Origin: Sphingobium sp. WTD-1
Lineage (GTDB): Bacteria; Pseudomonadota; Alphaproteobacteria; Sphingomonadales; Sphingomonadaceae
NCBI RefSeq assembly: GCF_030128825.1
Contig: NZ_CP119127.1
Coordinates: 478,001-542,000, forward strand
DNA: 64,000 nucleotides
Direction: 5' to 3'
Shown here: in pieces, positions 35,791 to 43,872 of the stretch
Layout: each line of letters opens with the position of its first letter
Numbering within the stretch: the stretch's first letter is position 1
Position numbers and translations under genes: made by a program
The notes under the pieces: model-generated
What the model was told of the DNA's origin: nothing
Databases searched by the model: none
The model's input: the letters and a program-made list of their open reading frames with translations, nothing else

Positions 35791-35819
35791 GCCCGCCCGG
35801 CGCATGCCGGGCGGGCTTT
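35791..35819 (+). terminator. Strong intrinsic-type hairpin (plus strand)
   Basis: An 11-pair GC stem (35791-35801 with 35806-35816, loop GCAT) is followed by TTT. No plus-strand gene ends just upstream: the DUF488 gene is on the other strand and ends toward lower coordinates. The stretch 35640-35790 could therefore be a small RNA ending here. Confidence 0.6.
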
Positions 35820-35947
35820 CATCTCATGACGCCCTGATGAGTGGCATGGTCGCCTTTCCACTTCCGCTTCTGTCCTCTTCGCTGGAGCGATGACCCGATC
35901 CATTTTCCGGCATTTTCAAGCACGGCTTTTTCATTGCCGCGCTCAGA

Positions 35948-35973
35948 GGAACGGCGGTCGCTCGTCGGGCGTT
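35948..35973 (+). promoter_or_regulatory. EcfG-type general stress promoter
   Basis: GGAAC at 35948-35952, 17 bases, CGTT at 35970-35973, an exact match to the EcfG consensus. It is 28 bp upstream of the DUF4142 lipoprotein start. Confidence 0.75.
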
Positions 35974-36000
35974 CGGGCAACACCCAAAGAGGAGGATGTC

Positions 36001-36609
36001 ATGAGAAATCATCTGTGGATGAGTGTCGCGCCGATAGCGGCCCTTGCGCTTGGCGCTTGCAGTCCGAAAGCCGAACAAAAGGCCGATAACGCCTTGAACG
36101 ATACCGGTGCGGCCGTTTCGAACGCTCTCAATTCCACCGGCAACGCAATCGACAATGCGCAGCAGGCTCTCACGACGACGCCAACCGGCCAGGAATTTGC
36201 GGACGCGGCCGCCAAAAGCGATGCCTTCGAGATAGAAGCCGGCAAACTGGCGACGACGAATGCCCAGTCTCCCCAGGTGAAGGAATTTGCCGGGATGATG
36301 GTCGCAGCCCACACGGAATCGACCGCGAAGATCAAGGCCGCGGCCAAGGCGGCCAGTCCCGCGATTACGCCAAATGCGACACTGACCAAGGACCAGGCGG
36401 AAGATCTGGCGGAGCTGAAGGCGCTCAAGGGCGCTGCGTTCGACAAGGAATATATCGACGGCCAGGTCGATGCCCATGAAGATGCCCTCGACCTGATGCG
36501 CAAATATGCAGCGGACGGGACCGTCGCCTCCCTCAAGCAGGCAGCGGGCGAGATAGCGCCGGTCGTCGAGAAGCATCTTTCAAGCGCCAAGGCGCTCGAC
36601 AAGGACTGA
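36001..36609 (+). CDS. DUF4142 ferritin-like lipoprotein
   Basis: A 202-residue protein with a lipoprotein signal (IAALALGACSPK, lipobox Cys20) and a DUF4142 four-helix domain: FADAAAKSDAFEIEAGKLATTNAQSPQVKEFAGMMVAAHTESTAKIKAAAK ... YIDGQVDAHEDALDLMRKYA. The family is predicted to bind metal through its His/Glu positions and is periplasmic. ATG follows AGAGGAGG. The exact EcfG promoter upstream and terminator at 36700-36731 define a monocistronic stress gene. Confidence 0.92.
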   Translation: MRNHLWMSVAPIAALALGACSPKAEQKADNALNDTGAAVSNALNSTGNAIDNAQQALTTTPTGQEFADAAAKSDAFEIEAGKLATTNAQSPQVKEFAGMMVAAHTESTAKIKAAAKAASPAITPNATLTKDQAEDLAELKALKGAAFDKEYIDGQVDAHEDALDLMRKYAADGTVASLKQAAGEIAPVVEKHLSSAKALDKD

Positions 36610-36699
36610 TGGAACGCTGCCTTCGCACGGGGCGTATATCCTGTCTACGAATGAGGCCATGACATAGCGACATCGCCTTCATTGCGTAGGCTACCAGGG

Positions 36700-36731
36700 G
36701 CCCCCGCCAGCATGTCTGGCGGGGGCTTTTT
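36700..36731 (+). terminator. Intrinsic terminator of the DUF4142 gene
   Basis: An 11-pair stem with CATGT loop (outer pair 36700/36726) followed by five T residues. It lies 90 bp downstream of the DUF4142 stop. Confidence 0.8.
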
Positions 36732-36779
36732 CATGGCCGGAGCGGCCCTTAGCTCCTGCTTCCCGACCGACCGCGCTTG

Positions 36780-37235
36780 TCAGCCTGATCGCAGCGCCTG
36801 CCGTGCCCATTGGACAATTGCCTGCACCGGCATCGCACCGGATTGTCGGGCAATCTCCTTGCCCTTCTTCAAGATCAACATCGTCGGGATCGTCCGGATA
36901 GCATAGCGCGCCGCGATCGCCTGATCGGCCTGCGTATCGAGCTTGCCCAGCCGCAGCCAGGGCTCGAGTTGCGGGGCGGCCGCAGCAAAGGCAGGCGCCA
37001 TCTGCCTGCAGGGTCCGCACCAGTCCGCCCAGAAATCCACCAGCATCGGAATGTCGGCCCGCAAGGCGTGCGCATCGAAATTCCTGGCGTCGAGTTCCAC
37101 CGGTGCGGCCGCAAACAGATCGCTACCGCACTTGCCGCATTTTCCTCCCGCACCCAATTTTGACGATGGCACGCGGTTGAGAACCGCGCACATCGGACAG
37201 GCTATGATCAGCGCCTGGCTGTCGGTACCGGCCAA
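36780..37235 (-). CDS. trxC: Thioredoxin 2 (TrxC-like, zinc-binding)
   Basis: A 151-residue thioredoxin with an N-terminal zinc ribbon (CPMCAVLNRVP ... CGKCGSDLF) followed by the thioredoxin fold with the active site FWADWCGPCRQMAPAF and the cis-Pro TIPTMLIL. These are the marks of thioredoxin 2. The start is probably TTG 37235 behind GAGGAAAA, three bases after the DUF3008 stop; the open frame extends further but without homology. It reduces disulfides in the cytosol under oxidative stress. Confidence 0.92.
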   Translation of the reverse strand: MAGTDSQALIIACPMCAVLNRVPSSKLGAGGKCGKCGSDLFAAAPVELDARNFDAHALRADIPMLVDFWADWCGPCRQMAPAFAAAAPQLEPWLRLGKLDTQADQAIAARYAIRTIPTMLILKKGKEIARQSGAMPVQAIVQWARQALRSG

Positions 37236-37237
37236 TG

Positions 37238-37420
37238 TCAGCTTTTCCTCGCGGGCAATTTCTTGCGTTTGGTGCTCGCAAATTCCTCGAGCTGCTTCTC
37301 GGTCATCGAATCTTCCATTTGCTTCGAAGCGCCGCGCAACTTCGATTTGGGTTGGTCGCCGCGCTTGGCGGCAAGAGCGGCACCGGCAGCCTTTTGCTGC
37401 GCCTTGGAGGTTGCAGGCAT
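37238..37420 (-). CDS. DUF3008 family protein
   Basis: A 60-residue basic protein: MPATSKAQQKAAGAALAAKRG then DQPKSKLRGASKQMEDSMTEKQLEEFASTKRKKLP, which matches DUF3008. The family is small, widespread in proteobacteria and uncharacterised. It lies directly upstream of trxC with a two-base gap, so both are on one transcript. Confidence 0.88.
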   Translation of the reverse strand: MPATSKAQQKAAGAALAAKRGDQPKSKLRGASKQMEDSMTEKQLEEFASTKRKKLPARKS

Positions 37421-37777
37421 ATCCTCGTCTCCCAACATCAGATAGCCCGCAAACGCATCTTGCCGCCATTGGTGCCGATAAGCCGATCCTTCTGTCCCGA
37501 TCGGCGAACCAGGCGCTCTCAGCTGTTCCGATGGGCTATGAGGATTGTGCCGGAGGGGCGTCGATCCTGACCCGGCGCATGACGACGTCAGGCCTGAAGC
37601 CATCTGTCTGCCCGGCCTCATTCTTCCTCATCCTCGCCTTGGAGCGGCGTGACTGCCTCATGCCGTCAACCCCGCAAGGGGGTTCCCGGATGCCATCGCC
37701 ATCCGTGACGTCGGCAATCAGCCACTCCCTGGGCTGGGACGTCGGGAATGATCCCGGACAGACAAGGAGATTTCATC

Positions 37778-38098
37778 ATGGCTACCATCGTCGCGAACCT
37801 CATCGTCAAGGGCGACAACCTCGAAGGCACGCTCGCCACCCTGACCATCAGCGCCCCCATCCTCGTCGTACCCAATCTCCGCAAATCGAAGGAGACGGAG
37901 CCCGATTACCGCATCATCAGCCGCAAGAACGGCTTCGAGCTCGGTGCTGGCTGGAAGAAGTTCGCTCAGTCGACCGGCGCCGAATATGTCTCGGTCGTGC
38001 TCTCGGCTCCGGAATTCGGGACCATCTATGGCAATATCGCCAATGCGCCGGGCGACGATCCGATGCGCAAGGTCATCATCTGGAATGCACCGGCCTGA
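37778..38098 (+). CDS. DUF736 family protein (copy 1, divergent)
   Basis: A 106-residue protein of the DUF736 type: VANLIVKGDNLEGTLATLTISAPILVVPNLRKSKETEPDYRIISRKNGFELGAGWKKFAQSTGAEYVSVVLSAPEFGTIYGNIAN. The family is restricted largely to alphaproteobacterial plasmids and ICEs and has no known function. This copy is more diverged than the others at 39052 and 42851. ATG follows AAGGAGA. Confidence 0.88.
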   Translation: MATIVANLIVKGDNLEGTLATLTISAPILVVPNLRKSKETEPDYRIISRKNGFELGAGWKKFAQSTGAEYVSVVLSAPEFGTIYGNIANAPGDDPMRKVIIWNAPA

Positions 38099-38261
38099 CC
38101 GGCCGATCCCGGTCCGCCCCAAGCGGACCGGGATCACTGACCGGCGATCGGCGGCGGATTGTGATTCACCTGACCTGCCCGATGGCCTATATTTGCCCGG
38201 CAGATTTGCGCTGTGGTGGTGGTGGAAAGCGCGTCCCTCATTCCGTCAAGGATGGACGCTG

Positions 38262-38654
38262 ATGACCATTTTGCTGCTTGTCCTCGCTTTCGTCGCCTGC
38301 CTCCAGGCCTGTCGCCTGCTTCTGGCCCTCTCGATCAACGCCTTGCCGGTCGGCATCGCGGTCGTCACCGCCTTTTGGCTGAACGACTTTGGCCACGGCC
38401 TCCTCTTCTCGACCCTGCTCGCACTATCGGTCGGCATCGCGCTCGCGCGCACCGCGCCCTGGCTATGCGCGCACTGCCACGCGCCCGCCGTCCGGCGGAC
38501 CGTCATCTTCCTCTTCGTCCTTCCAGCCGGGATCGCAGGCTATCAGGGGACCATGGCCATCTGCCTGTTATTGATGCCCGAGGGCGCCGCCGTCATGGCG
38601 AGCATGTTTGCCGGGACCCTCATCGGGATATCTGCGGCCCGGCACTTGGGTTGA
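38262..38654 (+). CDS. Small multi-pass membrane protein
   Basis: A 130-residue protein with four hydrophobic helices (MTILLLVLAFVACLQACRLLLAL; ALPVGIAVVTAFWL; LLFSTLLALSVGIAL; VIFLFVLPAGIAGY...MAICLLLMPEGAAVMASMFAGTLIGI) and a WLCAHCHAPAV segment with a Cys-x-x-Cys-like pair. No family recognised. It lies between two DUF736 genes on the same strand. Confidence 0.6.
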   Translation: MTILLLVLAFVACLQACRLLLALSINALPVGIAVVTAFWLNDFGHGLLFSTLLALSVGIALARTAPWLCAHCHAPAVRRTVIFLFVLPAGIAGYQGTMAICLLLMPEGAAVMASMFAGTLIGISAARHLG

Positions 38655-39051
38655 GGGCCGGCACCGGCGGCAAAGCGACATCAGGACCGGCGTTCGCCTG
38701 ATCGAGCGACGGCGCGCATCGTCCATAGCTTCGGGCCTTGCGTCCCCGATCCGCGCCCCTCGGTTATTGCCGATCGTCGCGCATGTCCGTGCCCTGGTCA
38801 TGCCGCACCATGGGCCTCTTTCCTGGCGCATCTGCAGCAACATCGCCTGCGGCTGGCGGGCTTACCGCAACGGTGCCGCTCGCAGTTTCTTCCCCGCGGC
38901 GCTGCGCGCCGCTCCTCGCGCGCCAAGAAACGGCTGCGACACCCTCCTCCGCTTGCGCTGCGGGCCTGCGGCTGCAGCGCCTGCCTGTTGCTGCCCCTCA
39001 TGCGCATCGAGGCCGCAATGGCGCGGCACGAGTAACAGGAAGGAATGCATC
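38655..39051. other. Intergenic, no gene seen
   Basis: Overlapping GC-rich open frames are present but have no ribosome binding sites and low-complexity composition. It should hold the promoter of the DUF736 gene at 39052. Confidence 0.4.
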
Positions 39052-39369
39052 ATGTCGAAGATCGGCAGCTTCAAGAAGGTGGCGGGCGAATATCGGGGCC
39101 AGATCATCACCCTCGCGCTGCAGGCCAGGTCGGTCCGCATCGTCGAGCAGGCGGCAACCAGCGAGCATGCGCCCACCCACCGCGTCTATGCCGGCGAGGC
39201 CGAGGTCGGCGCTGGCTGGGTCAAGACCCGCAACGAGGATCGCCCCTATATCTCCATCAAGCTCGATGATCCCAGCTTCACCGCTCCGATCTTCGCGCAG
39301 CTCTTCGAGGGCGAGAATGGCGACCATGACCTGGTCTGGAACCGCCCGACCCGCCGCGGCAAGGATTGA
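39052..39369 (+). CDS. DUF736 family protein (copy 2)
   Basis: A 105-residue canonical DUF736 protein: MSKIGSFKKVAGEYRGQIITLALQARSVRIVEQ ... THRVYAGEAEVGAGWVKTRNEDRPYISIKLDDPSFTAPIFAQLFEGENGDHDLVWNRP. ATG follows AGGAAGG. It resembles the copies at 37778 and 42851. Function unknown. Confidence 0.93.
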   Translation: MSKIGSFKKVAGEYRGQIITLALQARSVRIVEQAATSEHAPTHRVYAGEAEVGAGWVKTRNEDRPYISIKLDDPSFTAPIFAQLFEGENGDHDLVWNRPTRRGKD

Positions 39370-39444
39370 ATGGAGGCCGGTTCGCTCCCCAAAAAGGGGG
39401 CGAACCGTCCCCATTTGCGGGGATAGCGGCCCCCTGTTGTTGGA

Positions 39445-40267
39445 ATGGCTGGCCGTTCGCCGCCACGCCAGTCTTCTGCCATGGCAGAGGCAGCAGGCAT
39501 CGATGGCACACAGGCGGCAGCGCGCCAGCTGCTCGATCTGCCCGGCTTCGCGCAGGAATTTCTCCGCCGCAATCCGCGTTACCGCGCCGAACATCGAGCG
39601 CTGGCCATCCTGCCAGCTGGGCACGCGCCGCCGGCGCGGGAGGTGATGGCCCGGCGGTGGGGCCTGAGCTTTCCCCTGTGACCCCGACATCTTCGCCGGC
39701 ACGCAGCCCGCGCTCTGGCATCCCGAGGAGGTGCCTGCCGTCCTCATCCTCGACACCGCCCCGTTCGTCGGCACGGGTCTTGCTCTGCCCGATTTCGCGG
39801 ATTGGCCGGGCATTCTCGTCGATCGAGTGCTCGAAGACGGGCGCCACATGGTCCTGGCGGACGGCAGCGGTCTGCATCGCCTGTGGCTGCGCCCCGGCCC
39901 GGCCGACAGATCGCTCGCCTATCTGGTCATCCGGGACGACGCGCTCGTGCTTCGTCAGGCCATGGTGCGCCGCTTCGAACAGCGCATGACGGGTGCTCGC
40001 GCCGGCCGAGCGCCGCCTGGCCTTTGCCCGACGCCATTTCAGCGCCAGCGCCTCTCCATGCTGCTCGATATCCTGGACGCTGCCGGCACCCGCAACGGCG
40101 CCGCGCTGACCACATATGAAATCGCGCGCCGCCATGTCTATGCGCGCCTGCAGGTGGGGCAGGGCAGCGAATGGAAATCCTCCTCCCAGCGTCGCCGCAC
40201 CCAGCGCCTCATCGACGAGGCCCGGGCATTGATGGAAGGCGGCTATCGCAGGCTCCTGCGTCCCTGA
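39445..40267 (+). pseudogene. DUF6499/DUF2285 protein split by a frameshift
   Basis: The first frame (39445-39681) encodes the DUF6499-like N-terminus (LDLPGFAQEFLRRNPRYRAEHRAL ... AREVMARRWGLSFP) and stops at TGA 39679. The second frame, open across the junction and with an internal ATG at 39731, continues as CDPDIFAGTQPALWHPEEVPAVLILD and ends with a DUF2285 domain (RQRLSMLLDILDAAG ... RTQRLIDEARALMEGGYRRLL). Homologues carry both domains on one chain. The break lies at TTT CCC CTG TGA C; a +1 slip on CCCC restores the product. It may be a mutation, a sequencing error or programmed frameshifting. Confidence 0.75.
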
Positions 40268-40403
40268 ACGCCGGGGCTGCGCGGTGCGACAAAAGTCCAG
40301 CGCCCCAAATAGCCGCTCCACCATGCCGGATGCACTTCGCCACTCTCCGCCGGACGGACCGCTGATCTTCGATCCCTGTCCCACCCTTCGATGGAGAATG
40401 ATC

Positions 40404-40667
40404 ATGAGCGCCAATCGCGCCTTGTCCTCGCTGCAATATCTCAGGACACCCGACGCTGCCCTGCATCTGGGTCTCAGCCCGCGAACCCTCGAAAAGCATC
40501 GCTGCTATGGCACCGGCCCGGCTTTTCACAAGCTGGGCGGGCGCGTCGTCTATACGATTGACGCGCTCGACAGCTGGGCCGCGCTCGGCCTGCGGCGCTC
40601 GACCTCCGACCCTGGTTCGGGTGTCTGCCTGCCCGCCCGCAGGTTCGACGGTCCGGTCCGGCGCTGA
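40404..40667 (+). CDS. AlpA/excisionase-like helix-turn-helix protein
   Basis: An 87-residue DNA-binding protein of the HTH_17 (MerR-like excisionase) type: LQYLRTPDAALHLGLSPRTLEKHRCYGTGPAFHKLGGRVVYTIDALDSWAAL. Such small proteins act as excisionases or transcription factors on ICEs and often sit directly upstream of repA in this element class, as here (four bases apart). ATG 40404 follows GGAG. Confidence 0.88.
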   Translation: MSANRALSSLQYLRTPDAALHLGLSPRTLEKHRCYGTGPAFHKLGGRVVYTIDALDSWAALGLRRSTSDPGSGVCLPARRFDGPVRR

Positions 40668-40671
40668 GCCG

Positions 40672-41544
40672 ATGGCCCGCAACCGCTCCCTCACGCTCCG
40701 GGACGAGCCCGATCGGGCCCAGCTCGAACTGTTCCGGTCCATCCCCGGCAACATCGCGCCGCGCGACGCCCAGGATCTGATGGCCTGGCCCTTTTTCAGC
40801 CTCGCCAAGTCGCCGCGTACCGTGCCGATCGCCTTTGAAATGGGCCAGACCTGGATATCGGTAGAGGCCGTCCATGAACATGGCATGGCGACCATCTGGG
40901 ACGCCGACATACTGATCTGGGCCGCGAGCCAGCTGGTCGAGGCCCGCGACGCCGGCCGCCCGACCTCCCGGCTCATGGCGACCACGCCGTTCGAGATACT
41001 GACCTATATCGGACGCGGGACCGGCCGCGACAATTATGATCGGTTGAAAGCCGCGCTCGATCGATTGCAGGCGACCAGCGTCGCCACCTCGATCCGGCAG
41101 CAGCATGAACGCCGCCGACATCGCTTCTCCTGGATCAACGAGTGGCAGGAGCGGCTCGATGGCAAGGGCCGGCCACTCGGCATCGAACTGATCCTGCCCG
41201 ACTGGTTCTATGCCGGCGTGCTCGATCGCGCGCTCATCCTCACCATCGATCCGGCCTATTTCCGCCTGACCGGCGGCCTGGAACGCTGGCTCTACCGGAT
41301 CGTGCGCAAACATGGCGGGCGGCAGGCAGGTGGCTGGAGTTTCGACCTCGCCCATCTGCACAGAAAGTCGGGCGTCCTCTCGCCCTACAAGCGCTTCGCC
41401 TTTGAATTGCGGGACATCGTCCGCCGTCAGCCACTGCCCGGCTATAGCCTTCTCATCGATCGGGACAGGCTGAGTTTCGCGCCGGTCGCGCTCAGCAGCT
41501 ATGAACGTGCGCTGCGCCGGAGCCGCCCGAGGCCGTTGCGATGA
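40672..41544 (+). CDS. Plasmid replication initiator RepA (RPA family)
   Basis: A 290-residue protein of the replication-protein-A type common on alphaproteobacterial plasmids and ICEs: RAQLELFRSIPGNIAPRDAQDLMAWPFFSLAKSPRT, ATTPFEILTYIGRGTGRDNYDRLKAALDRLQATSVATSI, WINEW and LTGGLERWLYRIVRKHGG. It contains winged-helix DNA-binding regions. Its presence inside an integrated element suggests either plasmid origin or a replicative phase. Three iteron-like repeats lie 11 bp downstream. Confidence 0.9.
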   Translation: MARNRSLTLRDEPDRAQLELFRSIPGNIAPRDAQDLMAWPFFSLAKSPRTVPIAFEMGQTWISVEAVHEHGMATIWDADILIWAASQLVEARDAGRPTSRLMATTPFEILTYIGRGTGRDNYDRLKAALDRLQATSVATSIRQQHERRRHRFSWINEWQERLDGKGRPLGIELILPDWFYAGVLDRALILTIDPAYFRLTGGLERWLYRIVRKHGGRQAGGWSFDLAHLHRKSGVLSPYKRFAFELRDIVRRQPLPGYSLLIDRDRLSFAPVALSSYERALRRSRPRPLR

Positions 41545-41555
41545 GCGCGGTCCGG

Positions 41556-41620
41556 CTCGTCCTATCGGGAACCGGCAGGCTCGTCCTATCAGGAACCCGA
41601 TCCTCGTCCTATCGGGAACC
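41556..41620. repeat. Three iteron-like direct repeats downstream of repA
   Basis: An 18-bp unit, CTCGTCCTATCGGGAACC, occurs at 41556-41573, 41580-41597 (one mismatch) and 41603-41620, spaced 24 and 23 bp. A period of about two helical turns and location next to repA are typical of RepA-binding iterons, so this is the likely replication or copy-control origin. Confidence 0.82.
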
Positions 41621-41685
41621 GAGACCGGCGGTAAACCCCTGTCATCGCGGCCGAAATCCCGCTTCCTCTAACCATGCTAATAGAA

Positions 41686-41704
41686 AGGAATCTTTCAGAT
41701 TCCT
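41686..41704. repeat. Hairpin downstream of the iterons
   Basis: AGGAATCT (41686-41693) and AGATTCCT (41697-41704) with a TTC loop, in an AT-richer stretch. It may be part of the origin or a regulatory dyad ahead of the DUF2840 gene. Confidence 0.45.
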
Positions 41705-41764
41705 GCTAACGCCGCGCGCCGCGTGCGCGCCGATCGCATCCCCCGGCCGTAAGGGAGGCGCAAG

Positions 41765-42277
41765 ATGACACCAGCACGGGACCGCGCCGGGTCAGGCACA
41801 GCCATGGCTGCCAGGACGCACGACACCGACATTGAACTTATCTGGATCGAGAAGCGCCTCGAACACTGGATCCGCTTCGGCAAGGCAGTGGACGAGACGA
41901 TCCTGTCGCGCCGCACGCGCATCTTGCGCTTCCCTCCCGGCAGCCCAGTCGCCTTCGTTCGCTGGTCTGCGAGCGACTATGGCACGATCCGATCGCGCAT
42001 CGACATCATGCGCACCATGATGCCGGGCGAGGCCTGTTCGACGCTACCGTTCGTGCGACCGGGCGCGCAAATCTGGCTCAGCATCGAAGGGTGGCCCAAG
42101 GTCCGTTGGGTGCTCGAGACGATCGACGCCATCGAAGCGGCCGGCATCGATCCCTGTACGGTCGCGCCCGAACATTGGAGCCATGTCGCCAACCGGATTG
42201 CCGCGGGCGAGCCGCCACGCGCATACACGGTCGAGCGCCATGCCGCCTGGCGCAAGCGACAGGCGCTCGGGCTATGA
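41765..42277 (+). CDS. DUF2840 domain protein
   Basis: A 170-residue protein matching DUF2840: TDIELIWIEKRLEHWIRFGKAVDETILSRRTRILRFPPGSPVAFVRWSASDYGTIRSRIDIMR, and WLSIEGWPKVRWVLETIDAIEAAGIDPCTVAPEHWSHVANRIAAG. It is a fixed member of this transfer module, upstream of traF and overlapping it as ATGA. Function unknown. Confidence 0.92.
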   Translation: MTPARDRAGSGTAMAARTHDTDIELIWIEKRLEHWIRFGKAVDETILSRRTRILRFPPGSPVAFVRWSASDYGTIRSRIDIMRTMMPGEACSTLPFVRPGAQIWLSIEGWPKVRWVLETIDAIEAAGIDPCTVAPEHWSHVANRIAAGEPPRAYTVERHAAWRKRQALGL

Positions 42278-42864
42278 ACCGCGCTTTCTATCGGCGCGCG
42301 ACGCTGAGCGCGGCTGCGGGGTTCGCCATCGCCTTTGCCGCGATTGCTGCCATCAATCCGCGTGCGCGCCTGCTCTGGAACAGCAGTGCGAGCGCGCCCG
42401 TCGGGCTTTATCGTGTCCATGTCGGCGCACGCCCGCGGCGCGGTATCTTCGTCGCCGTCATGCCGCCGCCAGGGCTCTGCGCCTTCATGGTCCGGCGTCG
42501 CTATCTAGGCGAAAACACGCCGCTGATCAAACGGGTCGCCGCCACGACCGGCGCCCGTGTCTGCCGCGCAGGCGCCATCATCAGTATCAATGGGGTCGCG
42601 CGCGCGGTCGCTCTTGCGCAGGATCGGGAAGGGCGCGCGCTGCCGGGCTGGAGCGGCTGCCGCACGCTCGAGCGGGGCGAACTGTTCCTCCTCAATGCGC
42701 CAGCCGACAGTTTCGACAGCCGCTATTTCGGGCCGCTTTCCGATCAGACGATGATCGGGACCGTGACGCCCATCCTCACGCGCGTTGCGCCGGATGCGCC
42801 CTGGCGCTGGCACGACAATGCGACAGTCCATGCCGACAAGGAGGCGATCCATGCATATCGGTAA
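42274..42864 (+). CDS. traF: S26-family signal peptidase, conjugal transfer TraF type
   Basis: A 196-residue membrane-bound serine protease: an N-terminal hydrophobic helix (SAAAGFAIAFAAIAAI), the Ser nucleophile in NSSASAPVGLYRV and the general-base Lys in NTPLIKRVAATTGARV. In RP4 such TraF enzymes mature and circularise the pilin TrbC. It overlaps DUF2840 and the downstream DUF736 gene. No pilin gene is in the window. Confidence 0.9.
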   Translation: MNRAFYRRATLSAAAGFAIAFAAIAAINPRARLLWNSSASAPVGLYRVHVGARPRRGIFVAVMPPPGLCAFMVRRRYLGENTPLIKRVAATTGARVCRAGAIISINGVARAVALAQDREGRALPGWSGCRTLERGELFLLNAPADSFDSRYFGPLSDQTMIGTVTPILTRVAPDAPWRWHDNATVHADKEAIHAYR

Positions 42865-43186
42865 ATTTCGCAAGGTGATCGGCGGATATGCCGGCCGGCT
42901 CCAGACATTGGGGCTCGATCTCGATATCCGGATCCTGCCCGCCGAGCAGAAGATACGCGCGACAGCACCGGACTGGCATGTCGTCCTTGCGCGCGGGGAT
43001 GCGCGGATCGACGTAGGCTGCGGCTGGACGCGCACCAGCGACAAGGCCGGGCCTTTCATCGCCCTTCTGCTCGATTGCCCGTCCTTTGCGCGTCCGTTGC
43101 GGGCAAATCTGATGCGATCGGATCGCAATCCCGCTGACCATGCCTTGCTCTGGTCGCGCAGTCTGCCGCGCCCAAGGGAGGCGTAG
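42851..43186 (+). CDS. DUF736 family protein (copy 3)
   Basis: A 111-residue DUF736 relative: MHIGKFRKVIGGYAGRLQTLGLDLDIRILPAEQKIRATAPDWHVVLARGDARIDVGCGWTRTSDKAGPFIALLLDCPSFARPLRANLM. It overlaps the end of traF by 14 bp in another frame. Its N-terminal start coincides with a good context inside traF, and the downstream transglycosylase follows after two bases. Confidence 0.88.
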   Translation: MHIGKFRKVIGGYAGRLQTLGLDLDIRILPAEQKIRATAPDWHVVLARGDARIDVGCGWTRTSDKAGPFIALLLDCPSFARPLRANLMRSDRNPADHALLWSRSLPRPREA

Positions 43187-43188
43187 CC

Positions 43189-43872
43189 ATGACTGCCAGA
43201 TCCGCAATCATGCGCCGTCGCCTGCCCTGTTTTCTGCTGGCCGGCCTCCTAGGCTGTGTCATCGCAGCGCCGTCACGCGCCCAGGAGCATGGCCTGATCA
43301 TCGCCGAAGCCGCGTATCGCTTCGCGCTTCCCGAGGACCTGATCCGCAGCGTCATGGCGGCAGAGAGTGCAGGCGATCTGCGCGCGATATCGCATGCCGG
43401 CGCCATGGGATTGATGCAGATCATGCCTGCAACCTGGTCTTATCTGAGCAGACGCCACCATCTGGGTAGCTCTCCCTATGAGCCCAGGGCCAACATATTG
43501 GCAGGGGCTGCCTATCTGCGCGAAATGATCGACCGCTATGGGGATCTTCGCCTTGCTCTGGCGGCCTATAATGCCGGGCCGGGGCGCGTCGACGCCTACC
43601 GCAAATATGCCCGTGCCCTGCCCGCCGAGACCATCACCTATGTCGCTCGTGTCACCGGAAGGCGCGAGGCTGATGCCCGCAATATGGTTGTCCCTATGCC
43701 GACCGACTGGCGCGCATCCCGCCTCTTCTGTGGCAGGATCGCCGCGATGAAGCCGCCGGGCAATGGCGCTGCTGCTGGTTCCGCGCTCACCGCTCATTCG
43801 CCTGGTGAGGGTGGCTTTGTGGATGCGCTGCCGACGATCTTCGTACGGCACTCTACTGGCTCGGCGCGATGA
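43189..43872 (+). CDS. Lytic transglycosylase (SLT domain), transfer associated
   Basis: A 227-residue secreted protein: signal peptide (CFLLAGLLGCVIAAPSRAQ), then the SLT goose-lysozyme-like domain with catalytic Glu in SVMAAESAGDLRA, AISHAGAMGLMQIMPATW, and the late AALAAYNAGPGRVDAYRKY. The enzyme opens peptidoglycan in the periplasm to let a transfer apparatus pass, the VirB1-type role. The C-terminal 60 residues are low complexity. Confidence 0.92.
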   Translation: MTARSAIMRRRLPCFLLAGLLGCVIAAPSRAQEHGLIIAEAAYRFALPEDLIRSVMAAESAGDLRAISHAGAMGLMQIMPATWSYLSRRHHLGSSPYEPRANILAGAAYLREMIDRYGDLRLALAAYNAGPGRVDAYRKYARALPAETITYVARVTGRREADARNMVVPMPTDWRASRLFCGRIAAMKPPGNGAAAGSALTAHSPGEGGFVDALPTIFVRHSTGSAR

